Shown here one piece after another: positions 1 to 7,099 of a stretch of 33,740 bases of DNA. Location of the stretch: contig JBGPHC010000039.1 in NCBI GenBank assembly GCA_041484195.1, forward strand, positions 1-33,740. The letters run 5' to 3'. The position numbers and the translations under genes are program-made. The notes below the pieces were generated by a model, which did no database searches, was not told the DNA's origin, and was given only the letters and a program-made list of their open reading frames with translations. The stretch is from PSRI01 sp041484195 (GTDB lineage Bacteria; Bacteroidota; Bacteroidia; Chitinophagales; Chitinophagaceae). The stretch's first letter is position 1, and each line of letters opens with the position of its first letter.

Positions 1-135
1 AATATTGCAGATATTGAATGTATCGCTATTAGACAAAACGCTAATGAGTCAACTATTCGAAAATTGTTTATCCCAAGATATCAAAGAGCAAAATGTTATT
101 CAATTGAAAATCAACTTAATTTAACCGGACACTAA
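1..135 (+). CDS. C-terminal fragment of an unidentified protein
   Basis: An open frame runs from the left edge to a TAA at 133-135 and encodes the last 44 residues of a protein that begins outside the window. The tail is rich in Arg, Asn and Ile and ends NLTGH. I do not recognise a family. The stop lies only six bases before the start of the YncE-like gene, so the two are probably cotranscribed. Base composition is visibly AT-rich, like the next gene and unlike the hydrolases further right. Confidence 0.55.
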   Translation, partial: NIADIECIAIRQNANESTIRKLFIPRYQRAKCYSIENQLNLTGH

Positions 136-141
136 TGATAT

Positions 142-1140
142 ATGAATATAATTTTAAGAGTCTTGTTGGCCGTGTTTTTTATTCCCATTTTAAATATTGC
201 CATTGCACAAAGCGGGTATAAGTTTTTTAAAAGAATCCCCCTGAAGGGAAATGGGAAATGGGATTATCTAAAGATTGATGAACCATCAAACCGATTATTT
301 GTCTCGCATGAGGATAGAGTGCATGTAATAAACATGATAAACTATACTGAGATTGGAGTCATTAAAAACCTGCATGGCGCACGTCATATCATATTGGTGC
401 CTGCAGTTGAAAAAGGATTTATATCTAATGGTGACAACAATACAGTTACTGTTTTCAATTACGCAACATTGGAAAGTATTGCTACAATTAATATTCACGG
501 CCAACATCCAGACCCCATGTGTTACGACGAATTTTCAAAAAAATTGTTTGTGTTCTGTGATAATAATCTGGCAGTGGTAGTGGATCCAACCACGAACAAA
601 GAGGTGGATAGTATCAAGCTGGGAGGAGCGCCCGAGTATGCTTTACCCGACAATAAAGGTTTAATCTATAACAATCTGGAAGATAAAGATGCTATAGCCG
701 TTATTGATGTGCAAAAGAAAAAAGTGATTAATAATTATAGACTTTCAAATAAATCAGCACCTACCGGATTGGCTATGGATGTGAAAAATGACCGGTTATT
801 TGTTGCATGTCGAGGGATCAATAGAATGTCAGTAGTGGATGCCCATTCGGGTAGAATAATAATTTCATTGCCCATAGGTGGAATGGCTGACGGTATTTGG
901 TTTGATGATAAAACACATTATATTTTTTGCTCTAACGGTGACGGAACAACTACTATCATTCGGCAGGAAACAAAAGATGAATATAAAGTAATCGATAATA
1001 TCACCACGAAAATTGGTGCTAAAACAATGGCTTTAGATATGAAATCGCACAATATCTATCTAAGCTCTTCGGATTATGAGAAAGGTTTCCCTGTTATCAT
1101 TCCTGGAACGTTTGCGGTATTAGTTTATAAAATGAATTAA
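142..1140 (+). CDS. YncE-family beta-propeller protein, exported
   Basis: This 332-residue protein has an N-terminal signal peptide (about residues 1-22, hydrophobic LLAVFFIPILNIAIA then QS). Repeated blade-like segments of roughly 40 residues follow, such as RLFVSHEDRVHVINM, KLFVFCDNNLAVVVD, AIAVIDVQKKKVI and RLFVACRGINRMSVVD. This is the pattern of the YncE/cytochrome cd1-like seven-bladed propeller. Such proteins are periplasmic, usually without a proven reaction, and are thought to be binding scaffolds. No catalytic motif or haem site is visible. It follows the truncated upstream gene by six bases, suggesting an operon. Codon use is more AT-rich than in the GH26 and GH5 genes downstream, so the two blocks may have different histories. 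Family call is good; function is unknown. Confidence 0.8.
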   Translation: MNIILRVLLAVFFIPILNIAIAQSGYKFFKRIPLKGNGKWDYLKIDEPSNRLFVSHEDRVHVINMINYTEIGVIKNLHGARHIILVPAVEKGFISNGDNNTVTVFNYATLESIATINIHGQHPDPMCYDEFSKKLFVFCDNNLAVVVDPTTNKEVDSIKLGGAPEYALPDNKGLIYNNLEDKDAIAVIDVQKKKVINNYRLSNKSAPTGLAMDVKNDRLFVACRGINRMSVVDAHSGRIIISLPIGGMADGIWFDDKTHYIFCSNGDGTTTIIRQETKDEYKVIDNITTKIGAKTMALDMKSHNIYLSSSDYEKGFPVIIPGTFAVLVYKMN

Positions 1141-1239
1141 ATTTTGAAAAAAAATGTGACTGATGGAATATTCAGAGATGTTTATGCATCGGAAGGTGGA
1201 ATTGTAGTGAATCGAAGGGCTAACATTAGATCTCGCCTT

Positions 1240-1293
1240 GGTGTTTCCCGTTTTGCAGGAGACATCCCGCCATCTAAAGGCGTGAGGGAGCAC
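1240..1293 (-). repeat. Inverted, diverged copy of the 54-nt hairpin element
   Basis: The segment starts GGTGTTTCCCG and ends GGGAGCAC. These are the reverse complements of the ends of the hairpin units that follow (CGGGAAACACC and GTGCTCCC). It is exactly 54 nt, the same length as those units. Its inside differs in sequence but still contains a small stem, CGCC-atctaaa-GGCG. It therefore looks like a diverged copy in the opposite orientation, with the ends and overall shape kept. Confidence 0.6.
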
Positions 1294-1319
1294 TAACTAA
1301 ATACCATCATTTTATTGTT

Positions 1320-1372
1320 GTCGCTCCCTGGAACTCAATCAGAATGTTTGAGATGCTCCAGCGGGAAACACC
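1320..1372 (+). repeat. Diverged first direct copy of the hairpin element
   Basis: This unit begins GTCGCTCCCTGG and ends CCAGCGGGAAACACC, matching the outer arms of the later copies. The inner stem is CTCAA-tcagaatgt-TTGAG instead of GACTTT-atcag-AAAGTC. The inner sequence has changed on both sides while pairing is kept. The flanking ATTGTT matches the spacer end of the tandem units. Confidence 0.65.
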
Positions 1373-1737
1373 AGCAATGGCTCTTCTATGGTTGGTGCTC
1401 CCTGGAGACTTTATCAGAAAGTCAGTGATGACCCAACGGGAAACACCAGCAATGGCTCTTCTATTGTTGGTGCCCCCTGGAGACTTTATCAGAAAGTCAG
1501 TGATGATCCAACGGGAAACACCAGCAATGGCTCTTCTATTGTTGGTGCTGCCTGGAGACTTTATCAGAAAGTCAGGGATGACCCAGCGGGAAACACCAGC
1601 AATGGCTCTTCTATTGTTGGTGCTCCCTGGAGACTTTATCAGAAAGTCAGTGATGACCCAGCGGGAAACACCAACATAGGCCCTTTTTATTATTGGTGCT
1701 CCCTGGAATCTTTATCGGAAAGTTTGAAATAACCCAG
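1362..1737 (+). repeat. Five tandem copies of a 75-bp hairpin-plus-spacer unit
   Basis: Units begin CGGGAAACACC at 1362, 1437, 1512, 1587 and 1662. The first four are exactly 75 bp and differ by only a few substitutions; the fifth is 76 bp and more diverged. Each unit can be read as a 54-nt hairpin (starts at 1394, 1469, 1544, 1619 and about 1695) plus a 21-nt spacer. Outer arms GGTGCTCCC and GGGAAACACC pair with one mismatch and one bulge, then CTGG pairs with CCAG, then GACTTT with AAAGTC around the loop ATCAG. The spacer is the same in all copies, so this is not a CRISPR array. All three forward frames stay partly open because 75 is a multiple of three, but I see no start signal or protein family. 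A structured RNA, cruciform or regulator-binding array is possible. Confidence 0.9.
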
Positions 1738-1939
1738 CGAAAAACGTAAACAGTGGCCAAACTAAAGATTGATGGAAATTTTCTTTTAGAACTGGCTTAA
1801 TTTCCAAATAAATCCCCCTGCTGTTAGTATTTGATCGTGGATATACACAGCGGTTTGCCTTCATGCTTATTAAAAATTTGAACCGGCTCGGGAAAAATTC
1901 AATATATTTCATTACAAAAAATCCCCAAAACATATTATC

Positions 1940-3478
1940 ATGAAGGCCTGCCGAATCAGACTCTTATTTTTTACAGTCCTAATTCTCCTGTTTCATATTA
2001 GGGTTACGGCCCAGGAAAAAATAATCAATCCTGTATCGAAAAACGCTTCGCCGGAAGCGAGGGCTCTATTGAAACTTTTTTATGGCATAGCCGGACAATA
2101 CATCCTTACCGGACAGCATAATTATCCCAACGTAAAAGATAGAAATACACAGTTCGCTGCTGAATATATTGGAAAGACACCGGTGATATACAGTACCGAC
2201 TGGGGTTTTGAAAGAGAAGGCAATAGCGACTCCTATCTGGCTCGTCCGGATATTGTAAAGGAAGCCATAAGGCAAAATCAACTGGGCGCTATCGTTACCA
2301 TTTGCTGGCATGCGGTTCCGCCTACGGCCGATGAACCCGTGACTTTTCAGCCGGGGCCGGGAGCCGATCCTGCAAGGCTTTCGAGCGTGCAGGGTAAGTT
2401 ATTGGACCAGCAATTTAAAGATCTGCTCACACCCGGTACGGCATTGTATAAACACTGGGCCAAACAGGTTGATTCTATCGCCGTCTATCTGAAACAATTG
2501 CAGGATGCTCATGTGCCTGTGCTGTGGCGGCCTTACCATGAAATGAATGGCGACTGGTTTTGGTGGGGTGGCAGACAGGGCGAATACAGTACGATAAGGC
2601 TCTACAAACAACTATTCGACCGCCTGGTGAACTATCATAAATTGAATAATCTAATCTGGATATGGAGTGTTGACCGACCCAGCAGGCCCGAAAGGAAATT
2701 TTCCAATTTCTATCCCGGAAATGATTTCTTAGACATACTCGCATTGGATGTATATGGCAGTGATTTCAATCAAAATTACTACGACAGCCTGCTGACGCTT
2801 TCAAAAGGAAAACCCATTGTGTTGGGCGAAGTGGGTAATCCACCCTCACCTGACATCTTAAAAATGCAGCCCAAATGGGAATATTATGTTGTCTGGGCCG
2901 GAATGGTTCGGAATGAATCGAGGAAACAATATGATGTTCTGGCTAACGATTCCCGTGTGTTGTTCCTGGAAGATGCTGCTTACCGGAATATGATTGCACC
3001 CTACAGAAAGGCCGCGGGGCTTGCAGATTTGCCCAATGAGAAGAGGAAACTGAATTTTTCCGGGCAATGGATATTCAATGAAGAGAGAAGTGATTTGGGT
3101 AACCAGGGTATGGGATTTGCTCCCGCAAAACTCAATATTATGCAAAGCAACAATGAGCTGGATATTAAACGAACCATGGTCTCGGAATACAGTTATAATA
3201 CGGTGACGGAACAAAAACTTTCGCTGGACGGCATCGAAAAAGAATATAAAGCCCCATTCGGGAATGCGCCCATGCTGATTAAGGCTCATTTGTCTGAAAC
3301 TTCCGATACTGTTTTTGTGGATTCAAAAAGCACATTTGGTACTGGAACAGAGGCCAGGAATTTTATAACCCATGAATCCTGGATATTGAAGGATAAGGGC
3401 AATACCCTGGTCATTTCTCAATCCACTAATGGTTTCATGGGCAAAAGGGAGGCAACCCTGGTTTTTGAAAAGCATTGA
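1940..3478 (+). CDS. Glycoside hydrolase family 26 beta-mannanase, exported
   Basis: This 512-residue enzyme should cleave internal beta-1,4-mannosidic bonds in mannans outside the cytoplasm. A signal peptide is clear (residues 1-24, ending VTAQ). The GH26 barrel spans about residues 36-365. The acid/base glutamate is E201 in WRPYHEMNG, followed by the aromatic DWFWWGG strip, and the nucleophile is E297 in VLGEVG. Residues about 375-512 form an extra C-terminal domain, not needed for GH26 catalysis, that I cannot name. It may be a beta-sandwich or binding module. The start at 1940 gives the complete signal peptide. The GH5 gene follows 74 bases downstream on the same strand, so joint expression on plant mannan or glucomannan is likely. 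No SusC/SusD pair is present. Confidence 0.92.
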   Translation: MKACRIRLLFFTVLILLFHIRVTAQEKIINPVSKNASPEARALLKLFYGIAGQYILTGQHNYPNVKDRNTQFAAEYIGKTPVIYSTDWGFEREGNSDSYLARPDIVKEAIRQNQLGAIVTICWHAVPPTADEPVTFQPGPGADPARLSSVQGKLLDQQFKDLLTPGTALYKHWAKQVDSIAVYLKQLQDAHVPVLWRPYHEMNGDWFWWGGRQGEYSTIRLYKQLFDRLVNYHKLNNLIWIWSVDRPSRPERKFSNFYPGNDFLDILALDVYGSDFNQNYYDSLLTLSKGKPIVLGEVGNPPSPDILKMQPKWEYYVVWAGMVRNESRKQYDVLANDSRVLFLEDAAYRNMIAPYRKAAGLADLPNEKRKLNFSGQWIFNEERSDLGNQGMGFAPAKLNIMQSNNELDIKRTMVSEYSYNTVTEQKLSLDGIEKEYKAPFGNAPMLIKAHLSETSDTVFVDSKSTFGTGTEARNFITHESWILKDKGNTLVISQSTNGFMGKREATLVFEKH

Positions 3479-3552
3479 TCCCTTGAAATGCAAAAATTCA
3501 TTTTGACCCTCTTAATATCGCGATGATTTTAGTCAAATTCAATCTATATATC

Positions 3553-4623
3553 ATGAGCTTACGAAAAATCGCAATTCTCCTTTTCCTTATTGTTGGATAT
3601 CAGAAAGCGCCCACGCAGGATACAACAAGAAAAATTCATGCCTGGTGGAATGAGACATTTCCGCGGCCGCCCGCCAAAAACCCGAAGGCCAAACTGCTCC
3701 CGCTGCTGCATGTGTACAAGAATAAATTTGTGAATTCCAAAGGGGATAGTATAATTTTTCGAGGACTCTCTATCGCCGACCCGGATAAAATTGAAAATCA
3801 GGGTCAATGGAATAAGCGATTGTTTGAAGAAGTGAAAAAGCTGGGTACCATGCTGGTGCGCATACCGGTACATCCCATTGCATGGCGGGAACGCACACCT
3901 GCGAAATATATGCAACTGCTCGACTCGGCCGCGAACTGGTGTACCGACCTGGGTATGTATATTATTATTGACTGGCATAGCATCGGCAATCTGAAAATGG
4001 AATTGTTCCAGGACCCAATGTACAATACCACTCAAAAAGAGACTTTTGAATTCTGGCAGGCTATTGCCAGGCATTTTGTTGGAAATAACACGGTGGCCTT
4101 CTATGAGCTGTTTAATGAACCCACAACCTATCGCGGGCAGCTCGGGAATATTGCGTGGAGTGACTGGAAGAAAATCAATGAGGATATCATTCACCTCATT
4201 CGCGCCTTTGATAATGAAAAAATTGAACTCGTGGCGGGCTTTGACTGGGCCTATGACCTTACACCACTTCGTGAAGAACCCATCAACGCAGAAAATATAG
4301 GCTATATTTCGCATCCTTATCCCTGGAAAAGGCAGGAGCCCTGGCCGCCCAAATGGGATGAGGATTTTGGATTTGCAGCTTCTCAATACCCAATCATTGC
4401 TTCAGAAATAGGCTTCGGTTTGAGGCCCGGCCAAGCAATAGATTCCAACCATTACGGTTATCAAATCACCAGGTATCTTGAAGAACATGGCATGAGCTGG
4501 GTGGCATGGGTCTATGATCCCGAATGGGGACCCAATATGCTCAAATCCTGGCAAGGTTATCAGTTGACTGAAATGGGGAAATTTTTTAAAGATGCTATGC
4601 AGGCTCCTTTCAATAAGAAATAA
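3553..4623 (+). CDS. Glycoside hydrolase family 5 endoglucanase/mannanase, exported
   Basis: This protein is a GH5 (cellulase superfamily) retaining glycosidase of 356 residues from the start used here. The start at 3553 gives MSLRKIAILLF, a compact signal peptide; an in-frame ATG at 3523 would add ten residues. The catalytic acid/base is E189 in YELFNEP and the nucleophile E285 in IIASEIGF. Other GH5 landmarks are LVRIPVHP, the IIIDWHS strand and SHPYPWK near the substrate histidine. The sequence cannot decide the exact substrate: beta-1,4-glucan, glucomannan and mannan are all possible. Its position just behind the GH26 mannanase favours a shared mannan or glucomannan pathway. It is probably periplasmic or surface exposed. 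Confidence 0.9.
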   Translation: MSLRKIAILLFLIVGYQKAPTQDTTRKIHAWWNETFPRPPAKNPKAKLLPLLHVYKNKFVNSKGDSIIFRGLSIADPDKIENQGQWNKRLFEEVKKLGTMLVRIPVHPIAWRERTPAKYMQLLDSAANWCTDLGMYIIIDWHSIGNLKMELFQDPMYNTTQKETFEFWQAIARHFVGNNTVAFYELFNEPTTYRGQLGNIAWSDWKKINEDIIHLIRAFDNEKIELVAGFDWAYDLTPLREEPINAENIGYISHPYPWKRQEPWPPKWDEDFGFAASQYPIIASEIGFGLRPGQAIDSNHYGYQITRYLEEHGMSWVAWVYDPEWGPNMLKSWQGYQLTEMGKFFKDAMQAPFNKK

Positions 4624-4650
4624 GTCAAATGTCCATATTCTTAAAACAGT

Positions 4651-4673
4651 CTGAAATCATTTCATTATTTCAG
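4651..4673 (+). terminator. Weak hairpin after the GH5 gene
   Basis: Arms CTGAAAT (4651-4657) and ATTTCAG (4667-4673) pair perfectly around a nine-base loop, 27 bases after the GH5 stop. There is no run of T after the stem, so this is only a possible terminator. Confidence 0.3.
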
Positions 4674-4681
4674 GCAGATTC

Positions 4682-4801
4682 TTAAATAGCACTCGCCTTG
4701 TCCAATACTGCGATCTCTTCATCATTCAATTTTAAATTTGACCCATGGATTAGTTCGCTCAATTGCTTTTCAATAGTGGCGCTGGCAATAGGGGCGGTTA
4801 A
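4682..4801 (-). pseudogene. C-terminal remnant of an aldo/keto reductase
   Basis: The reverse strand encodes LTAPIASATIEKQLSELIH, then a diverged helix, then KASAI and TAA (4682-4684). This matches the last 38 or so residues of the intact aldo/keto reductase at 7100-8053, which ends TAPIASATTEKQLSELIH ... EMASAA. A 25-base block (4744-4768) is identical to 7162-7186. Homology stops abruptly near 4801, where unrelated sequence begins. No start or catalytic region remains, so this is a dead fragment of a paralogous gene left by a deletion or rearrangement. Confidence 0.85.
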
Positions 4802-4806
4802 GAGGA

Positions 4807-5019
4807 GTGGCGGAGGTTGCTTTGAGAGGGCAGGGAGCTTCTTTTTATGCTGGATATCATGAATCCGCTTTCGTTAATTACCCGGAATCCCTTTACAGCA
4901 TTCAGGAATTTAGATTTAATCTTGACTTTATAGACGGAAAAAGGAGAAAAGTCACCGCCCTTTATGGAACATATTCAGTTCTAAAAAATGCAAATTACTT
5001 CAGAGACAATTTTATTTGA
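4807..5019 (+). CDS. Orphan ORF, possibly a gene fragment
   Basis: The 70-residue frame has only a GTG start, which lies just past the point where the aldo/keto reductase remnant ends. The product reads like a soluble alpha/beta segment (ESLYSIQEFRFNLDFIDGK) with no signal peptide or membrane segment. I do not recognise it. Its abrupt beginning at the rearrangement junction suggests it is the 3' end of a gene whose front was lost. It overlaps the next small ORF by 32 bases. Confidence 0.3.
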   Translation: MAEVALRGQGASFYAGYHESAFVNYPESLYSIQEFRFNLDFIDGKRRKVTALYGTYSVLKNANYFRDNFI

Positions 5020-5149
5020 ATACCAAAATTTAAGAATAGCGCTCAAAGAACCATTAAAAGCAAAAAAGCTTGACCTTCCAAAGGATGGAGTCTTGACATT
5101 CTATATACGCATAAGGCATTACCGTTTAAAAAATGTCCTTATTGTTTGA
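4988..5149 (+). CDS. Small orphan ORF, 53 residues
   Basis: An ATG at 4988 opens a 53-residue frame ending in TGA at 5147-5149. The product begins MQITSETILFEYQ and contains LKAKKLDLPKDGVLTFYIRIRHYRL, a basic and aliphatic pattern that looks plausible for protein. It overlaps the preceding ORF by 32 bases in another frame and runs 31 bases into the 3' end of the convergent hydrolase gene. It may be a coupled second gene or the frameshifted continuation of the first ORF. No family recognised. Confidence 0.3.
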   Translation: MQITSETILFEYQNLRIALKEPLKAKKLDLPKDGVLTFYIRIRHYRLKNVLIV

Positions 5150-6465
5150 AGGCTCCATTCGGGATTAAGGGTTATCATGTGATGTCCCATGTTTGCTGCT
5201 TTTATGTGAACTGTTTGCGCAGGGAGCTTTGGAATACTATATTTTTCCTGATACTTATAGCCCAAAATGCTGCATTCACTGCTTATAAGCATCAAGTCAC
5301 CATGAAATTCAGAAATTCCATTCGTGAGATCCCAGGTAAATAAATCAGGATTTTCCATTACCGGCTGTATGAGACTATTATAAGATTCATATCCAAACCG
5401 TTTGAATATGTTCGGAGGTAAGTCCTGGCCTTCGCAATTAAATGGCGGCCCAGGCTTGTTCCTGGTCGCTACTTTGGTTCCTACATAATCATAGCCTTCC
5501 TGACCATCTTCTTTTACAACAAATGGATAGGATGGCAGATAAAGGGCAATACTCCAAAACAATCCATATTCCCTAACTTTTTCTACCCACTCCTTTACCG
5601 GTGCACCGGGATAAAGAGCTCCGGGCTCCACAATTACAGCCTGGGAGATCATTCCCGGGTGTTTTGACAAATAACCAACCACCAGCATTGCGCCCCAGGA
5701 ATGCCCAATGAGTTTGACTTTTTTCCCATTGGAAAAATTCGTAACAAGGGAATGCAAATCTTTAAGACTTTGCTCCATAGTAAGATATTTCTTATCTACC
5801 CGTGGTGATAGGCCTGTACCTCTCTGGTCATAAAAGATTATTCGGTAATCGTTTGATAAAGCCTTTAATGGTTTCAGATATTGCAAGTCAAGCCCAGGCC
5901 CGCCATGTACAACTATTACGGGTGTTGAGTCCGGATTGCCAAAAATTTCTGTGTGAAACTTGTAACCGTCAACTTCAGTATAAGGGATTGATGAATCAAA
6001 CTCAATTGTCCGGGGCACATGTAAGTGAATAGTTGAAAGCGAGACTTGCAGGGCAGATAACACCAGTAATAAGAAAATAAGGCCATGGCTTGTTTTTGAA
6101 GCGCCGGCATCTTTAATTTTCCTTCCATAAGCTTTGAAGGTTAGGAAAATGCCAACAAGGAAAAGAATAGTGAGTATCATATATGTAAATCCACCTGCAG
6201 GAGCCTGTTGGGCTTCCGGAAAGGAAACCCTGTATAAACCGAGAAGGAGATAAAACCAGCCTGTCAGCGTTATTAATATTGGCCAATTCCGCCAGATATT
6301 ATGCACATGTATTATTGAAAACCCGGCAACAAATAATAAAATTCCATTCAGGTAAGTGTTAGGAGGTATATTGGTTGCCCAGATATGAAAATTTATTGTT
6401 TCGGAAAGTACAAGAACAATTACAACCGGGCCAACCAGCCCTGCGAGCTGTTTTGAATTTGTCAT
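5119..6465 (-). CDS. Membrane-anchored alpha/beta hydrolase (prolyl aminopeptidase-like, S33)
   Basis: The first ~145 residues of this 448-residue protein hold about five hydrophobic segments (near 8-22, 38-54, 62-80, 92-110, 128-145). Residues about 160-448 form an alpha/beta hydrolase. HGGPG at 187-191 is the oxyanion-hole motif of the S33/proline iminopeptidase group. YDQRGTGLS follows, then the nucleophile elbow GHSWG with Ser256. A late NMGHH (around 430) can supply the catalytic His. S33 enzymes are usually soluble, so the N-terminal membrane domain is unusual. The substrate is unknown; peptidase, esterase or lactonase are all possible. GGAGGT at 6471-6476 lies seven bases before the start, a good ribosome site. 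The CoA-binding gene ends 33 bases upstream, so the two probably form an operon. Confidence 0.82.
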   Translation of the reverse strand: MTNSKQLAGLVGPVVIVLVLSETINFHIWATNIPPNTYLNGILLFVAGFSIIHVHNIWRNWPILITLTGWFYLLLGLYRVSFPEAQQAPAGGFTYMILTILFLVGIFLTFKAYGRKIKDAGASKTSHGLIFLLLVLSALQVSLSTIHLHVPRTIEFDSSIPYTEVDGYKFHTEIFGNPDSTPVIVVHGGPGLDLQYLKPLKALSNDYRIIFYDQRGTGLSPRVDKKYLTMEQSLKDLHSLVTNFSNGKKVKLIGHSWGAMLVVGYLSKHPGMISQAVIVEPGALYPGAPVKEWVEKVREYGLFWSIALYLPSYPFVVKEDGQEGYDYVGTKVATRNKPGPPFNCEGQDLPPNIFKRFGYESYNSLIQPVMENPDLFTWDLTNGISEFHGDLMLISSECSILGYKYQEKYSIPKLPAQTVHIKAANMGHHMITLNPEWSLQTIRTFFKR

Positions 6466-6498
6466 TCTTTACCTCCATTGTTTTATTGCGTTTCAAAT

Positions 6499-6978
6499 TC
6501 AAACTTGTTTAGGCAGGATTCCGGTTAGGTTTTGCATCCACCGCATTATCCTGTGTCCAATATCAGCATTGGCGCAATACATCATTGGGCAGGCCCCTGG
6601 AATAACGGTGATATCATGTTTGTGGCAAAAATCAACTGCATTTACTGAAACGCTGGTTCCCTTTGAATCCGGCCCTCTGTGCATCCATACATTTCCTATG
6701 AGTAGTTCTGCACACTCCTGTACAACCTGGTTGGTAATTTCGGGTCTCGTTACAATAACTACACCATCGGGCTTCTCAGGAAGGGATTTCAGGTTTGGAT
6801 AACTTGAATCTCCCTCAACGCTGGTAGCATTAGGATTTATTGCAAATACTTTATGACCCTCTGAACGCAGCTTGCGGTAGATAAGATTAGCTGCTTTGTT
6901 TTGAGTACGGGAAACTCCAACTACCGCAATACATTTTAGGGCAAGAAAGTCTTTTGTTGCTTCCTGCATAGTTGACAT
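6499..6978 (-). CDS. CoA-binding (YccU-like) Rossmann protein
   Basis: This 159-residue protein is a single Rossmann domain of the CoA_binding family, the same fold as the N-terminal domain of succinyl-CoA synthetase alpha subunits. IAVVGVSRTQNKAANLIYRKL (residues about 17-37) carries the nucleotide-binding loop. VFAINPNA, DGVVIVTRPE and MHRGPDSKG follow, and GACPMMYC lies near the C terminus. Length is normal for free-standing members. The cellular role of these proteins is not settled. It probably shares a transcript with the membrane hydrolase 33 bases downstream. Confidence 0.85.
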   Translation of the reverse strand: MSTMQEATKDFLALKCIAVVGVSRTQNKAANLIYRKLRSEGHKVFAINPNATSVEGDSSYPNLKSLPEKPDGVVIVTRPEITNQVVQECAELLIGNVWMHRGPDSKGTSVSVNAVDFCHKHDITVIPGACPMMYCANADIGHRIMRWMQNLTGILPKQV

Positions 6979-7099
6979 AAACTTCCCTTCGGTTTTTTAT
7001 TAATATAAAACTACCGGTTTGAATAGCTGGCATTGATGATTCACATCAAGAGAAACTCTGATATTTGTCATTGAGTTATGAGGTGATGACCAGGAGTTT

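Larger units (their letters stand above)
1141..1939. other. 800-bp non-coding region containing the hairpin array
   Basis: No convincing gene lies between the YncE-like gene and the GH26 gene. The left part (1240-1747) is filled by 54-nt hairpin units. The right part (about 1748-1939) is AT-rich leader DNA before GH26. It holds AAAATTTG near 1873-1880, one mismatch from the Bacteroidota -7 consensus TAnnTTTG, with a TTG about 16 bp further upstream. That promoter assignment is weak. Confidence 0.6.

Noticed and set aside
1344..1732. Open frames through the tandem repeats as a repetitive protein
   Set aside because: Two forward frames are open only because the unit is 75 bp, a multiple of three. 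Changes between copies are mostly non-synonymous in the better frame, and there is no start context or known repeat family.
1362..1737. CRISPR array
   Set aside because: The spacer is the same 21 nt in every unit and there are no cas genes.
1240..1747. Integron attC sites
   Set aside because: No GTTRRRY or RYYYAAC core sites and no integrase in the window.
2858..3289. 143-residue minus-strand ORF
   Set aside because: It is antisense to the GH26 coding region and has no recognisable domain.
3559..4386. 275-residue minus-strand ORF
   Set aside because: It lies fully opposite the GH5 gene, whose motifs are intact. The antisense product resembles no family.
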